A stretch of DNA of 64,000 nucleotides from Opitutaceae bacterium (GTDB lineage: Bacteria > Verrucomicrobiota > Verrucomicrobiia > Opitutales > Opitutaceae): contig JAEUHC010000009.1 of NCBI GenBank assembly GCA_016794785.1, forward strand, positions 41,485 to 105,484, read 5' to 3'. Every line of letters begins with the position of its first letter. The stretch's first letter is position 1. The position numbers and the translations under genes were made by a program. This document shows, piece by piece, positions 26,280-35,850 of this stretch. The notes below the pieces were generated by a model. The model was not told where the DNA came from, ran no database searches, and worked only from the letters and a program-made list of their open reading frames with translations.

Positions 26280-27397
26280 CGGAAAAAATGCGGCACGAAA
26301 CGGCTCAGGTTGCCCGTGATGCGCCGGGTGTCCTCGCGGAGACCGAGCCCCGCCGGCTCGTGATCGACGACCCAGACGCCGCAGACGGGACGGTGGCCGT
26401 TGAAGTCAGGCAGCTCCGCCATCGCCTGAAAGACGGGCGCCTCGTCCCCATAGGCACCGTCGGTCTCCTCGATTGCGACGCCGCCCTCGAACAACGCGAC
26501 GTTCGCGCCCTCGCGGCTGAGCTTGGGCTTGCGCACGTAGCACGCGCCGAGCGGCGCGGTGGTCTCGAAGGAGGGCAACAAATTGGGATGCCCGGGAAAT
26601 AACTCCCACAGAATCGGGAGCAGGCCCTTGTTGCTGAGCAGCATTTTCCAGGTTGGCTCAATCCAGCGCACGGCGTCATGCGCGAGGTGCGGCGCGAACT
26701 CTTCCGCCCACAACCACTCCCACGGGTAAAGCTTGAAGGCGTGCGTGACGCCCACGCCGTCGCGATCGACGAACATCCGGTGGCGGGCGTCCCACCCGAG
26801 GTCGTCGATGAACACGCTGCGCGTCGCCACACCGGCCTGCTCGCAGGTGTCGCGCAGGTAGAGCACGGTCTGCTCATCCTCGGGATGCTCGCGCACGCCG
26901 CTGAAGTGGATCGTCGAGCCCGCCCAGCGCCGCCACGCCTCGATCAGGCGCTCGTGGATCGAGTTGAATTGATCGGCGCCGGGTTGAGTTTCCTGGAGCC
27001 AGAACCATTGCGCGACGGCGGCTTCGACGAGCGCGGTGGGGGTGTCGGCGTTGTATTCGAGGAGCTTCGGCGCGCCACGGCCGTCGAATGCGAAGTCGAA
27101 GCGGCCGTAGAGCGAAAAATCGTCGCGCTCCCACGAGCGCGTGATCGCGGGCACGGCGGCGGCGGGGATGCCGAGGCGATCCCACCAACCGCGCTCGATG
27201 ACGGCCTCGGCGGCGTCGATGCAGAGGAAGTGGAGATCGCGCGCGGCGGTTTCGAGCGCCGCGATCTCGGCGGCGGTGAATTCGTAGCAGGCCGACTCGT
27301 CCCAATACGGACCCTCGTCGTGCGAGTGGTAGGTGAGGCCGATGGCCTCGACCTTGGCGCGCCAGTCGGCGCGCGGGGCGCAGCGGTGGCGTTGCAT
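26276..27397 (-). CDS. Glutathionylspermidine synthase-like ATP-grasp protein (YjfC/YgiC family)
   Basis: 373 aa. Recognisable by FDFAFDGRGAPKLLEYNADTPTALVEAAVAQW, where the acidic residues bind magnesium and ATP, and by LSNKGLLPILWELFPGHPNLLPS, the carboxyl-binding region, both conserved in YgiC/YjfC/YnfC and in the synthetase domain of Gss. The amidase domain of Gss is absent, so the acceptor and donor are unknown; peptide-polyamine ligation is the family inference. The start ATG overlaps the stop of the upstream lipoprotein (TGATG), and its stop overlaps the DUF4178 start. Confidence 0.85.
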   Translation of the reverse strand: MQRHRCAPRADWRAKVEAIGLTYHSHDEGPYWDESACYEFTAAEIAALETAARDLHFLCIDAAEAVIERGWWDRLGIPAAAVPAITRSWERDDFSLYGRFDFAFDGRGAPKLLEYNADTPTALVEAAVAQWFWLQETQPGADQFNSIHERLIEAWRRWAGSTIHFSGVREHPEDEQTVLYLRDTCEQAGVATRSVFIDDLGWDARHRMFVDRDGVGVTHAFKLYPWEWLWAEEFAPHLAHDAVRWIEPTWKMLLSNKGLLPILWELFPGHPNLLPSFETTAPLGACYVRKPKLSREGANVALFEGGVAIEETDGAYGDEAPVFQAMAELPDFNGHRPVCGVWVVDHEPAGLGLREDTRRITGNLSRFVPHFFR

Positions 27398-27780
27398 CAG
27401 GAGTAGAGGGAGTGGGTGTTGGACGTGCGGCCGAAGCCGCCGCGCGAGATGTCCGTGCGCAGGGCCTGCGCGGCGAGCGCGGCCTCGGGCGTGGGCGCGG
27501 AGATGTTGACGATGCTGCGGTGCGGGGCCGCGCCCCACTGCCCGCCGAAGAAATACTGTTTCCGCGCCGGGTCGTAGTGGTTGTAGGCGAGCGGAAAAAA
27601 AGCGCGGAACGCCGCGTGGTAGTAGCCTGCGCCGGGGATGAAATGATCGTTGGCGTAATAGGCTTCCGCCGAGATCGCCGCGACGCCGCTCCCGCGCGGC
27701 AACTGCACGCCGCACGCGGAGAACGCCCCGACGGACACTCCGCCGAGCAGCACGCGCGTGACGATGCGACTGCGTTTCAC
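27397..27780 (-). CDS. Lipoprotein, DUF1190/YgiB-like by position
   Basis: 127 aa. N-terminal lipoprotein signal (RIVTRVLLGGVSVGAFSAC, Cys23). It is rich in Tyr, Phe, Ala and Gly and ends in SRGGFGRTSNTHSLYS. YgiB/YjfM (DUF1190) proteins, which accompany YgiC/YjfC glutathionylspermidine-synthase-like genes, are similar outer lipoproteins ending in an RGGFG motif, so I suggest the same family, although the middle is weakly similar. The stop overlaps the next gene and it starts 16 bases after DUF350. Conserved gene order DUF350-DUF1190-synthase supports the assignment. Confidence 0.6.
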   Translation of the reverse strand: MKRSRIVTRVLLGGVSVGAFSACGVQLPRGSGVAAISAEAYYANDHFIPGAGYYHAAFRAFFPLAYNHYDPARKQYFFGGQWGAAPHRSIVNISAPTPEAALAAQALRTDISRGGFGRTSNTHSLYS

Positions 27781-27796
27781 GGTCCGCGCCGCGCGC

Positions 27797-28105
27797 TCAG
27801 GAAAACATCGCCGCCGCGATGATGATGCAGACGCCGAGAATCACCGCGCCCGCGACGATCGCGGCGGCGACGTTCTTGTTCTGCACAATCTCGTGATGGA
27901 GATCGCCGGGCGTGCACTTGTCGAAAATCTTGTAGCCGGCGATGGCGGCGAGGATGCCGACGAGGGAGAAGAGCACCATGTAGCCGACGGCCTGGCCGAG
28001 CGACTGGGCGTGCCATCCGGCGGGCATAGGGGCGGCGGTTTCAGCGGCACCGAGGGCAAGCGGCAGCGCGAGGAGGAGCGAGGCGGACGCGAGATGGGTT
28101 TTCAT
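27797..28105 (-). CDS. DUF350 membrane protein
   Basis: 102 aa. A signal-like first helix (MKTHLASASLLLALPLALG) and two further membrane segments, QAVGYMVLFSLVGILAAIAGYKIFD and NVAAAIVAGAVILGVCIIIAAAMFS, separated by the conserved KCTPGDLHHEIVQNKN loop of DUF350. It is a single-repeat version; YjfL has two repeats. DUF350 is an inner-membrane component of the envelope-stress set that also contains the YjfC-like enzyme and DUF4178 protein, and this is the first gene of that minus-strand operon. An alternative, longer start at 28318 would add a basic tail and seems unlikely. Confidence 0.8.
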   Translation of the reverse strand: MKTHLASASLLLALPLALGAAETAAPMPAGWHAQSLGQAVGYMVLFSLVGILAAIAGYKIFDKCTPGDLHHEIVQNKNVAAAIVAGAVILGVCIIIAAAMFS

Positions 28106-28234
28106 AGGGGAGAAGAAGCGGGACGCCCGGACGCTGCGAAGCGCCGTCGAACGTGTCAACGACCCGGCCATTACACGCCGGTGTGATTTTTCTTCGCGTC
28201 TCTCCTCGGTGCGCATCGAGAAAATCTGCCGTGG

Positions 28235-28321
28235 GGTGGGGCCGCTTCTCCGCAAGCGGCCTGAGTTGCGCGTGCGAATCACCATGGAACCCAGGCCGGC
28301 TCGGAGAGCCAGCCCCACCTT
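28235..28321. repeat. GTGGGGC-family palindromic repeat, copy 3
   Basis: Left arm GGTGGGGCCGCTTCTCCGCA then AGCGGCCTGAG; right arm CCCAGGCCGGCTCGGAGAGC then CAGCCCCACC. It lies between the DUF350 operon and the DUF2293 gene and is the cleanest companion of the copy at 19711. Confidence 0.8.
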
Positions 28322-28334
28322 TTCGCCGCCACGC

Positions 28335-29036
28335 TCAACCGATGGTGCGGGTCGGCAGCCAAGGTTGCAGCGCGCGGCTCAGCGGACACTGCGCGCGATC
28401 GATCGGCGCGCCGGCGCGGTAGCGCGCGAGTAATTGCACGGAGCGTTGGGCGAGCAGGCGGCGGACCTCGCGACGGCGGCCTTTCTCGCGGGTGATGTTC
28501 ATCGTGTCGTAGCCGGTCGTCTGGTGCCGCAGCCACGCGATGGTCGCGGCCTCGGCGCGCGCCTCGATGGGGATGCGCTGCGTGCGCGCGACGGTGCCGC
28601 TGCCGACGGGCGTGGCGTGCTCGGCAATCAGCAGCGCGAGGGCTTGCGCCTCGATGCGGTGCGTCGGGTGGAAATTAAGGTAGTGAAACACCGCCGTCTT
28701 GAAATCCACCGCGTAGTCTTCCTGCGCCGCGGCGCGACGGCGCCGCCCGGCCTCGAGCTGACGTTGGTAGGAGGGATCCTGCCGCTCGGTGACGAGTGCG
28801 GCGCGCAGCGCCTCGATGCGCGCGGCGGGGGCCCAGATGCCGCGCGAGAAGCGCTTGCGGCCCTTGAGCTCGATGACGGTGAGGGTGGGGCCGTCTTCCT
28901 TGATGCGCCGGCTGAGCGCGGCGTCGCCGGGTGGCAGCAGGGCCCAATCGTCGGGCACGGCTTCAAGCGCGGAGCGTTCGTTGATCACGTGGCGGGGCAG
29001 CGGGCCGGGGCGGACTTCGCGGGCGAGGGGAGGCAT
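28335..29036 (-). CDS. DUF2293 domain protein
   Basis: 233 aa. The C-terminal 80 residues carry the DUF2293 signature: RAEAATIAWLRHQTTGYDTMNITREKGRRREVRRLLAQRSVQLLARYR. The N-terminal 150 residues include REVRPGPLPRHVINERSALEAVPDDWALLPPGDAALSRRIKEDGPTLTVIELKGRKRFSRGIWAP, a basic, presumably nucleic-acid-related domain. Function is unknown. The highly basic C-terminus (KGRRREVRRLL) suggests binding of RNA or DNA. Located alone between two palindromic elements; the ATG at 29036 is the first good start. Confidence 0.75.
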   Translation of the reverse strand: MPPLAREVRPGPLPRHVINERSALEAVPDDWALLPPGDAALSRRIKEDGPTLTVIELKGRKRFSRGIWAPAARIEALRAALVTERQDPSYQRQLEAGRRRRAAAQEDYAVDFKTAVFHYLNFHPTHRIEAQALALLIAEHATPVGSGTVARTQRIPIEARAEAATIAWLRHQTTGYDTMNITREKGRRREVRRLLAQRSVQLLARYRAGAPIDRAQCPLSRALQPWLPTRTIG

Positions 29037-29050
29037 CGGGGAGATTGGGA

Positions 29051-29144
29051 GTGGGTCAGTTTGCTTCTGATCGAAACTGTGGGAGCGGGTTTACCCCGCG
29101 ACACGTCGGGGCGTAAAGCACCTCCCACAACCAAACTGACCCAC
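29051..29144. repeat. Nested inverted repeat, outer GTGGGTCAGTTTG and inner TGTGGGAG
   Basis: Outer arms at 29051-29063 and 29132-29144 (perfect 13-base inverted repeat) surround an inner palindrome whose arms are TGTGGGAG (29078-29085) and CTCCCACA (29121-29128), enclosing a GCGGGTTTACCCCGC hairpin. The inner part resembles a palindromic element used elsewhere as an intergenic repeat; the outer repeat suggests insertion of one element within another. Confidence 0.6.
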
Positions 29145-29154
29145 TACCGGGAGA

Positions 29155-30171
29155 TTAATCGTAGAACCGAAAATCAACGTGGCGCGCCCGCGCCAGCCGC
29201 CGCTCCCCCGGGGTTTTTTCCCAGCTCGCAATCAGGGCATCGAGATGAGCGAGCTGGCGCTCGAGGAAGACGACGTCGTGGCGGAAATTCAGCTCGGTCC
29301 GCCGGTGCAGTTCGGCGCGCTTTTTCTCCGTGAGCGTGAAGCGCCACGGCGGCGAGCCCCGGTAGGCGCGCAGCTTGCGCTCCGTGTCGCGCCGCGCGGC
29401 GTGGAACTCCGCGACGGCGCCGCGCAGCCGGCTGAGGGGCGAGGCGGCGTCGAGCACATCGTTGGCGGCCTCCCACTCCACCTCCAGGCGCGTCAGCCAG
29501 TCGGCGTCGCCGGCGTCCCAGGCCAGTTGCACCTCGTGCCAGAGGCGCTGCCGCGCCGCGGTCCATTCGCCGCCGCGATCGGGGTGGAGGCGTTGCACGA
29601 GGCGGCGGTAAACATTGCGCGCCTCCGCTCCGGGCGGTGGCGTCGGGCGCGAGGCGGAAGGGCGCGGTTCGAAATCATCCTCCGCCTGCGCGCGGGCGTG
29701 GCCGCGGGCATGGCGCTGGCGGTCGTCGAAAAAATCATCCGCATCGTCGTCGAAGAAATCGTCGTCGTGATCTTCCTGCTGGCCGGCGGCGGAGGGGTTG
29801 GCCTCCTGTTCCTTCATCTCGCGCCAGAGCTTGCGGGCGGAGCGGCCGGTGAAAGCAGCCATGGCCTGCACGTGCTTGACGCGCTCCGCCTTGCCGAAGA
29901 CCTCGTGATGCAGCTCGCGCAGGCGTGTGACGAACGTGGGAAACGTGCGGTGCAGCCATTCGTCGTAGGCAGGCCGATCGATTTGTTCATGGCGGTGCAG
30001 GTCGCGCGCGGCCTTTTCCTGGCGTTTCCGGGCGGCGTGCAGCTCCGCCCAGGCGGCGCGTTTCAACGGCGCGTCGTCGAGCAGCACGAGCGCGACGCCG
30101 GGGTCATGCCACGGATCGAACCCGGCCGGGGCGACGCGGCGGCGAGGGAGGGTGGGAGAGCTTCCGGGCAT
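29155..30171 (-). CDS. J-domain-like acidic protein
   Basis: 338 aa. Near residues 195-240 the segment AEARNVYRRLVQRLHPDRGGEWTAARQRLWHEVQLAWDAGDADWLTRL has the His-Pro-Asp and the helix-loop-helix pattern of a J-domain, the co-chaperone module that stimulates DnaK. The upstream 60 residues are helical and basic (AWAELHAARKRQEKAARDLHRHEQ) and a very acidic low-complexity block (EDHDDDFFDDDADDFFDD) precedes the J-like domain. The C-terminal 100 residues are helical (GAVAEFHAARRDTERKLRAY, LNFRHDVVFLERQLAHLDAL). Not a DnaJ proper: no zinc or substrate-binding domain. Start set at 30171 (MPGSSPTLP). Confidence 0.6.
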   Translation of the reverse strand: MPGSSPTLPRRRVAPAGFDPWHDPGVALVLLDDAPLKRAAWAELHAARKRQEKAARDLHRHEQIDRPAYDEWLHRTFPTFVTRLRELHHEVFGKAERVKHVQAMAAFTGRSARKLWREMKEQEANPSAAGQQEDHDDDFFDDDADDFFDDRQRHARGHARAQAEDDFEPRPSASRPTPPPGAEARNVYRRLVQRLHPDRGGEWTAARQRLWHEVQLAWDAGDADWLTRLEVEWEAANDVLDAASPLSRLRGAVAEFHAARRDTERKLRAYRGSPPWRFTLTEKKRAELHRRTELNFRHDVVFLERQLAHLDALIASWEKTPGERRLARARHVDFRFYD

Positions 30172-30294
30172 GGAGGGGCGGAAGGAAACGAGGAGCAGCT
30201 CTCGGCGCCAGATCCGAGCGCGGATATTTTTCCATCGCAGCGCGGACGGGGAATGCCCTCGTGTTTGCGGGGCGGCGCGCCATTTATGGCCGCG

Positions 30295-30942
30295 ATGCCC
30301 CACGACCCCCACGCCGAGTTCGATCATAAGGTCCTCGATCTAATCGATCATAGTCCGGTGGGCGCGGTGCCCCGGACGCCCGTCTATCAAGAAGCGGTCA
30401 CGCGCCTGATCGCATCGCACCAGATTTATGCGCACGCGGACCACCCGGATGGCTACGTGACCGTGCGCTCGTTGGCGGCGCAGCCGTGCTTCCACGCGGG
30501 CAACCTCGACGCGTTTAGGTCCGGTGCTATCGAGGCGACGTCGCTCGAGCCGAACGCGGCCATCTTCACCCGCTACGTTGCGTCCCTGCCGCCGGTGCTC
30601 CGGCCAAAGGCGGAGGCGCTCCGGCTGCACGTCGCCGGCCGGCCGGCGCACCACCGCAAGCACGGGGGCGTGGTCGCGCAGGATCCGGTGCATACGCTCT
30701 TCCTCGTGCCCGGCGCCGGGCCCAACCCGGGCATCCCGGGTAACTACCTCCACGGCTCCGTGCTCCAGCTCTCTGTCGATCCGGCCTCGGGCTGGGCGGT
30801 CCATCTGCACGACAGCGACGACGGCGCGGCTTTCTGCGAGGCGGCGACGATGCGTGACGCGTTCGACAAGCTGGACGAGGTGATCGCGTCCGCGCCGTTT
30901 CACCTCAGCGAACTGGTCGCGCTGGGTTTCCGGCTGAACTGA
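30295..30942 (+). CDS. Conserved-looking hypothetical protein, no recognised family
   Basis: 215 aa soluble protein, MPHDPHAEFDHKVLDLIDHSPVGAVPRTPVYQEAVTRLI; an ATG three codons upstream (30286) is equally possible. The first 45 residues are helical; the middle includes RPAHHRKHGGVVAQDPVHTLFLVPGAGPNPGIPG, rich in Pro, Gly and His, and the end is helical (RDAFDKLDEVIASAPFHLSELVALGF). No signal peptide, membrane helix or catalytic motif is obvious. It is divergent from the J-domain-like gene and 131 bases from the next. Codon use matches neighbours. Confidence 0.55.
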   Translation: MPHDPHAEFDHKVLDLIDHSPVGAVPRTPVYQEAVTRLIASHQIYAHADHPDGYVTVRSLAAQPCFHAGNLDAFRSGAIEATSLEPNAAIFTRYVASLPPVLRPKAEALRLHVAGRPAHHRKHGGVVAQDPVHTLFLVPGAGPNPGIPGNYLHGSVLQLSVDPASGWAVHLHDSDDGAAFCEAATMRDAFDKLDEVIASAPFHLSELVALGFRLN

Positions 30943-31073
30943 AATCGGAGAGGGAGAACGGGCTTCTCTTTCTGTCCGGTGGTGGCACGGTCGGATCCGC
31001 TGGGAGCAACCTTGCGGAGGCCCGTTCGTCGGGCGGGTGGCTCTCCACCCCGTTACCCCCTGTCGGAAATCCC

Positions 31074-34000
31074 ATGAAGCGTGTCTCAACGTGCCTTGCC
31101 GTCTTGCTGGGCTGGGCGCTGGCCAACCCGGCCGGGGCGGCGGAGGCGACGGAGTTTTTCCGGCAGTTCTGCTTTGAGTGCCACGGCGAGGCCAAGGCCA
31201 AGGGGCATTTCAACTTTGAGCGCCTGGTCGCGCAGCCTTCCGTCGGACCGCACGCCGAGGCGTGGGACAAAGTGATCGAGATGATCGAGGCGGGGGACAT
31301 GCCGCCGGCCGACGCGGACCGGCAGCCGGACGCGGCGCAGAAGAAAAACGCCGCCGCCTGGGTGCGCACGACCCTGCGCGACTACGAGCGCAAGCACGCC
31401 GGCGAACCGGGCCGCGTGATGATGCGGCGGCTCACGAGCGGCGAGTATGCCCATGCGATCCGGGACCTCACGGGGATCGAGCTCAAGGTCGGCATCGATG
31501 CATCGAGCGATTCGGCGGGTGGCGAGGGATTCACCAATTTCGGTGACGTGCAGTTTGTGCAGGATGCGACCGTCGAGCGCTACCTCGAGTCCGCCAAAGC
31601 CGTGGCCGAGCATGCGATGATCGGCGCGGGTCCGCTGGTATTTGGGCCCGATACGGGCAGCACAGGCCTAGAGCTCTTCGCGCTCAGCCGGATCAACGAG
31701 CTCTACGCGACGAAGGGCTTCCGCGTGGTGTCGGGCGAGGGTGGACGGCCCTTCGGGCTCGAACGCTATGGCAAGGCGTTCTACGCCGCGTGGTTTTTCC
31801 AGCATCGCGCGGCGCTCGGTGAACCGGCGGTGACGTTGCGCGAGCTGGCAGGGCGGGAAGGCATCACCGGCCGCTTCGCCGAGCACGTGGCGTCGGTCGT
31901 GAACCGCCCCGGCCTCGGGTATCCGGCGAACGAGATGGTCGCGCGGTGGGCCGCGCTGCGAGGGCCGGGCCGCGATATGGCGGCGGCCATCGCTCAGGCG
32001 CGGGCCGGCGCCGACGACCTCGCGAAGCATCTCACGACGTGGCCGAGCTGGTTTTTCGGGCGCGGCGATGTGGCGGCGGGCGGCGCGGGCGACGAGAGCC
32101 CGCTGGTCTTCGACGACCAGTCGCTGGCGGTCGAGATCAAGCACGCCTACGCCTATCCCCTCGGGCTGCGTTTCGGCCGCGGTGGGCGGGGCCCGGCGGC
32201 TCCGGCGCCGAACGCCCCCGTGAAAGTGTTTCTCCATCTCGCCAACATCAACCCGCTCGCGAGCGCCCGGCCTGTCGTCCTCTGGCGCAACCCCCGCGTG
32301 GTCATCCGTGCGCTTCCGGTCCGCACGCGGGGCGAGAGTGAGGCCGCGCCGGTGGCGGCCAATGCCGCGGCGGGTGCCCGGGCGCGTCTGCCGCAGGGCC
32401 CGATCCTGGCGACGAAATCACTGCGGTCCCTGTTGCCCGCCGAGACCGTGGCCGCGCTCGCCTTCGGCACGAGCCCCGATGGCTCGACGCTGGGGGCGGA
32501 GGATTTTGCGGCGACTGGCATGGTGACATTTGAGCTGCCGCCGGCCGAGACCGGCACGACCGCCGAGCTGCTGGTCGAGGCCGAACTCGGGGCGGATCGC
32601 GATGCGGTGGTGCGCGTCGTGGTGTCCGACACCGAAGGCGTGCCGGCGCGCGGGGCGCGGGCGCGCGTCTTCCTCGGCGATCCGGCGAGCGCGGGCTACC
32701 GGGTCTTTCGCGCGGGCATTGCGGAATACGCCGCGCTCCTGCCGCCCAATTCCCACGGCGAAGCCAATCCCGCCGACAAGGACCCGGTGCCCGCGCCCTT
32801 CGACAACACCTACAACAGCCCCGAGCACGACGCCTTTGTGCTGAAGGTGAAATACCAGCGCACCGATGCGTTTTTCACCGACAACATGGTGGACGGCGCC
32901 GACCGCGAGCGGCTCAACCACGCGTGGCACGATCTCCTCGGGTCGTGGCCCTACCACGACGCCTACCTCGGCCTCCTCGCGGAGCACTACGCCGTGAAAC
33001 TGAAAAGCCCGCGCCTCGCCGATCTCGATGGCGCGCAGATCGCGGCGCTCCCGGCGGCGATGCGGTCGCACGTCGAGAAATTGCGCGCCCATCACGATGA
33101 AGTGACCCGGGCCTTCGCGCGCGCCGAGGCCGGGCATATCGAGGATGCCCTCGCGTTTGCGAGCCGTGCCTGGCGCCGGCCGCTCACCGCGCCGGAGCAA
33201 AAGCGCCTGAAGGATTTCTACCACCACACGCGCCAGGCCAACGCGCTCGACCACGACGACGCGGTCCGCGCCTTGCTCGCGCGGGTGCTCGTGGCGCCGG
33301 AGTTTCTCTACCGCGTCGAGACCGTGGCCGCGGCGACCGAGCAGCCGCTCAACGATTGGGAGCTGGCGAGCCGCCTGAGTTTCTTCGTCTGGGCCTCGGT
33401 GCCCGACGACGAGCTGCGCCGCGCCGCCGCCGCCGGCGAGCTGCGCCAGCCCGAGCGGCTCGCGCAGCAAGTCCGCCGCATGACCGCCGATCCAAAGGCG
33501 CGCCGGCTTGCGACGGAGTTTTTTGGACAATGGCTCGGCTTCTACCGCTTCGACGAATACCGCGGCGTGGACACGACGCGCTTCCCCGAGTTCACCGACG
33601 AGGTGCGCGCCGCGATGTATGACGAGGCGGTGTCCACTTTCGAGTATCTCGTGCGCGAGGGACGGCCGCTGCGCGAACTGCTCCACGCCGACTACACGTT
33701 CGTCAATCAGCCGCTCGCGAAATTCTACGGCCTCCAACGAGACGTGACATCGAAGGATGACGTCGTGCGCATCGATGGCGCCAACGCCCTCCACCGCGGC
33801 GGCGCGCTGCGCCTCGGCGCGGTGCTCACGACCACCTCCGCGCCGCTGCGCACGAGTCCGGTCAAACGTGGCGACTGGCTGCTCCGCCGCATCCTCGGCA
33901 CGCCCACGCCTCCGCCCCCGCCCGACGCCGGCTCGCTGCCCTCCGACCCGAAGGCCTTCGGCGCGCTCACACTCCGCCAGAAACTCGACGAGCACAAAGC

Positions 34001-34397
34001 CAACCCCGCGTGCGCCAACTGCCACCTCCGCATCGATCCGCTGGGCTTCCCGCTCGAGGCCTTTGATGCAGTCGGGCGGTTTCGCACCGCCTACGACGAC
34101 GGCGGGGCCGTCGATGTGACGGGAGAGTTTGCCGACAAATCCGTCATTGTCGGCGCCGATGGCTTGCTCACCTACCTGCGCGGCAAGGAGCCGCTCGTGC
34201 TCAAGACGCTCGCGAAAAAAATGCTCGGCTACGCCCTCGGTCGCACCGTGCTCGCCTCCGACCGCGCGCTGCTCGACGAGATGATCGCCGCGGGCGGCGA
34301 CGCGACCTTCGCCGATCTTGCCGTGAAGATCGCCGGCAGCCGCCAGTTTCGCCACCGCGAAGGCCGCGACGACGAAGCCGCCCGCCCCTCGCAGTAA
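31074..34397 (+). CDS. DUF1592/DUF1588/DUF1585 c-type cytochrome, long form
   Basis: 1107 aa, about 240 longer than its paralogue at 19894. Signal peptide [23 protein letters not shown]-terminal heme motif FCFECH (Cys33-His37) followed by [17 protein letters not shown]1587 ([19 protein letters not shown]). The extra length is a beta-rich insertion (residues about 200-580, with [14 protein letters not shown]). Then come DUF1592 ([44 protein letters not shown]), DUF1588 and DUF1585 with a second heme motif ([22 protein letters not shown]). Periplasmic; function unknown. DUF1552 partner follows after 20 bases with no insertion between. Confidence 0.87.
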   Translation: MKRVSTCLAVLLGWALANPAGAAEATEFFRQFCFECHGEAKAKGHFNFERLVAQPSVGPHAEAWDKVIEMIEAGDMPPADADRQPDAAQKKNAAAWVRTTLRDYERKHAGEPGRVMMRRLTSGEYAHAIRDLTGIELKVGIDASSDSAGGEGFTNFGDVQFVQDATVERYLESAKAVAEHAMIGAGPLVFGPDTGSTGLELFALSRINELYATKGFRVVSGEGGRPFGLERYGKAFYAAWFFQHRAALGEPAVTLRELAGREGITGRFAEHVASVVNRPGLGYPANEMVARWAALRGPGRDMAAAIAQARAGADDLAKHLTTWPSWFFGRGDVAAGGAGDESPLVFDDQSLAVEIKHAYAYPLGLRFGRGGRGPAAPAPNAPVKVFLHLANINPLASARPVVLWRNPRVVIRALPVRTRGESEAAPVAANAAAGARARLPQGPILATKSLRSLLPAETVAALAFGTSPDGSTLGAEDFAATGMVTFELPPAETGTTAELLVEAELGADRDAVVRVVVSDTEGVPARGARARVFLGDPASAGYRVFRAGIAEYAALLPPNSHGEANPADKDPVPAPFDNTYNSPEHDAFVLKVKYQRTDAFFTDNMVDGADRERLNHAWHDLLGSWPYHDAYLGLLAEHYAVKLKSPRLADLDGAQIAALPAAMRSHVEKLRAHHDEVTRAFARAEAGHIEDALAFASRAWRRPLTAPEQKRLKDFYHHTRQANALDHDDAVRALLARVLVAPEFLYRVETVAAATEQPLNDWELASRLSFFVWASVPDDELRRAAAAGELRQPERLAQQVRRMTADPKARRLATEFFGQWLGFYRFDEYRGVDTTRFPEFTDEVRAAMYDEAVSTFEYLVREGRPLRELLHADYTFVNQPLAKFYGLQRDVTSKDDVVRIDGANALHRGGALRLGAVLTTTSAPLRTSPVKRGDWLLRRILGTPTPPPPPDAGSLPSDPKAFGALTLRQKLDEHKANPACANCHLRIDPLGFPLEAFDAVGRFRTAYDDGGAVDVTGEFADKSVIVGADGLLTYLRGKEPLVLKTLAKKMLGYALGRTVLASDRALLDEMIAAGGDATFADLAVKIAGSRQFRHREGRDDEAARPSQ

Positions 34398-34417
34398 ACT
34401 TTGTCCCAACCCTTCGC

Positions 34418-35776
34418 ATGCCTACCCGGAATCCACACTCGCCTGTTCTTACGCGCCGCCGTTTCCTCCGCGGCACCGGCGTAGCGCTCGCCTTGCCGTG
34501 GCTGGAGTCGATGCCGCTGTTCGGCGCCACCGCGGCTGCGCCCGCCGCCAAGCCGTCGAACAAGCCCCCGCTGCGCCTCGGGATCGTGTTTTTCTCGAAC
34601 GGCGTCGAGCCCACCGAATGGTGGGCCAAGGGCAGCGGCGCCACGATGGAGCTCGGTCCCGCCGCCGCGCCACTGCTGCCGCATCGTGAGGACATGGTTT
34701 TTATCCAAGGTCTCTACAGCCAGGCCGCGCTGGCCTCCACGAGCCCGCACCTCGGCCGCATGAACCTCCTCTCCGGCGCGCCCGTGAGCCTCGACCCCGG
34801 CGTGATCCGCGTCGGCACGACGATGGATCAGGTGCTCGCCGCGCAGATTGGTCATCGGACCGCCGTGCCCAGTCTCGTGCTCGGCATCGAGCCCAACGAA
34901 CTCCGTCTCGAGGATGGCCTCTCGATGATCTACGGCTCGAGCCTCTCGTGGGTGTCGCCGACCAAGCCCGCGACGAAGGAGATCTATCCCTCGCGCGCTT
35001 TCGACCGACTCGTGGGCGACGGCACCGGACGCCGGCTCGACCGCAGCATCCTCGATGAGGTGCGGCAGGACACGCAGGGCCTCCGTCCGAAAATCAGCCG
35101 CGGCGACAGCGTGAAGCTCGACGAGTATTTCGAGTCGATCCGCGACATCGAGAAGCGCATCGAGCGCGCCGCCAAGGATGAGCGCCTCGAAGGCTGGCGC
35201 CCCACGCTCGCGCAGCCCGACATGCCGCGCCCGAAGAACGGCCTCCCGCAGGACGTGCCCGAGCACATGAAGCTCATGCTCGATCTCACGGTGCTCGCCT
35301 TCCAGATGGACAAGAGCCGCATCGCGACGCTGATGCTCAACAACGATCTTTCGCAGATGAACTTCAAGTTCCTCGAAGGCGTGCAGGGCGCGCTGCACCT
35401 CGACCTCACGCACAACGGCAAGGCCGCCGACAAGGAGGCGATGTATCTCAAGACAAACCAATTTCACGCCGCGCAGTTCGCCTACCTCGTGCAACGCATG
35501 AAGGAAATCAAGGAGGGCGACAGCTCTCTCCTCGACAATTCGATCCTCATGTATGCCTCGAGCCTCTTCGACGGCGACGCCCACAGCGCCGACCGCCTGC
35601 CGATCGTCCTCGCGGGCAAAGGCGGCGGCACACTGAAGACCGGCCGCATCCTCGATTATGGCAGCGCCGGCGACGAGAACCGCAAGGTATGCAGCCTGCA
35701 CCTTTCGCTCATGGATCGCATGGGCGTGAAACTCGACCGCTTCGGCGACGCGAGCACGCGGCTGGCGGATTTATAG
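34418..35776 (+). CDS. DUF1552 secreted protein (Tat-type signal)
   Basis: 452 aa. Tat signal at the very start: [22 protein letters not shown], mature body [75 protein letters not shown] and [20 protein letters not shown]. This is the partner of the long DUF1592 cytochrome, and it shows the normal distance between start codon and twin arginines, in contrast to the copy at 22946 whose start region was altered. Function unknown; likely periplasmic, possibly in a redox or phosphatase-like process. Confidence 0.87.
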   Translation: MPTRNPHSPVLTRRRFLRGTGVALALPWLESMPLFGATAAAPAAKPSNKPPLRLGIVFFSNGVEPTEWWAKGSGATMELGPAAAPLLPHREDMVFIQGLYSQAALASTSPHLGRMNLLSGAPVSLDPGVIRVGTTMDQVLAAQIGHRTAVPSLVLGIEPNELRLEDGLSMIYGSSLSWVSPTKPATKEIYPSRAFDRLVGDGTGRRLDRSILDEVRQDTQGLRPKISRGDSVKLDEYFESIRDIEKRIERAAKDERLEGWRPTLAQPDMPRPKNGLPQDVPEHMKLMLDLTVLAFQMDKSRIATLMLNNDLSQMNFKFLEGVQGALHLDLTHNGKAADKEAMYLKTNQFHAAQFAYLVQRMKEIKEGDSSLLDNSILMYASSLFDGDAHSADRLPIVLAGKGGGTLKTGRILDYGSAGDENRKVCSLHLSLMDRMGVKLDRFGDASTRLADL

Positions 35777-35787
35777 AAAACGAACGA

Positions 35788-35849
35788 GGCGACGAGCAAG
35801 CTCGTGCCCTACGGCTGTCGTGTAGGGCCCGACTTTGGTCGGCGCCCCG
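35788..35849. repeat. Short composite palindrome in the spacer after DUF1552
   Basis: Three adjacent hairpins can be formed in 62 bases: ACGAGC/GCTCGT, CCCTAC/GTAGGG, and CCGAC/GTCGG. They occupy the whole space between the convergent DUF1552 and prolyl-oligopeptidase-like genes and may terminate both. Confidence 0.5.
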
Positions 35850-35850
35850 T

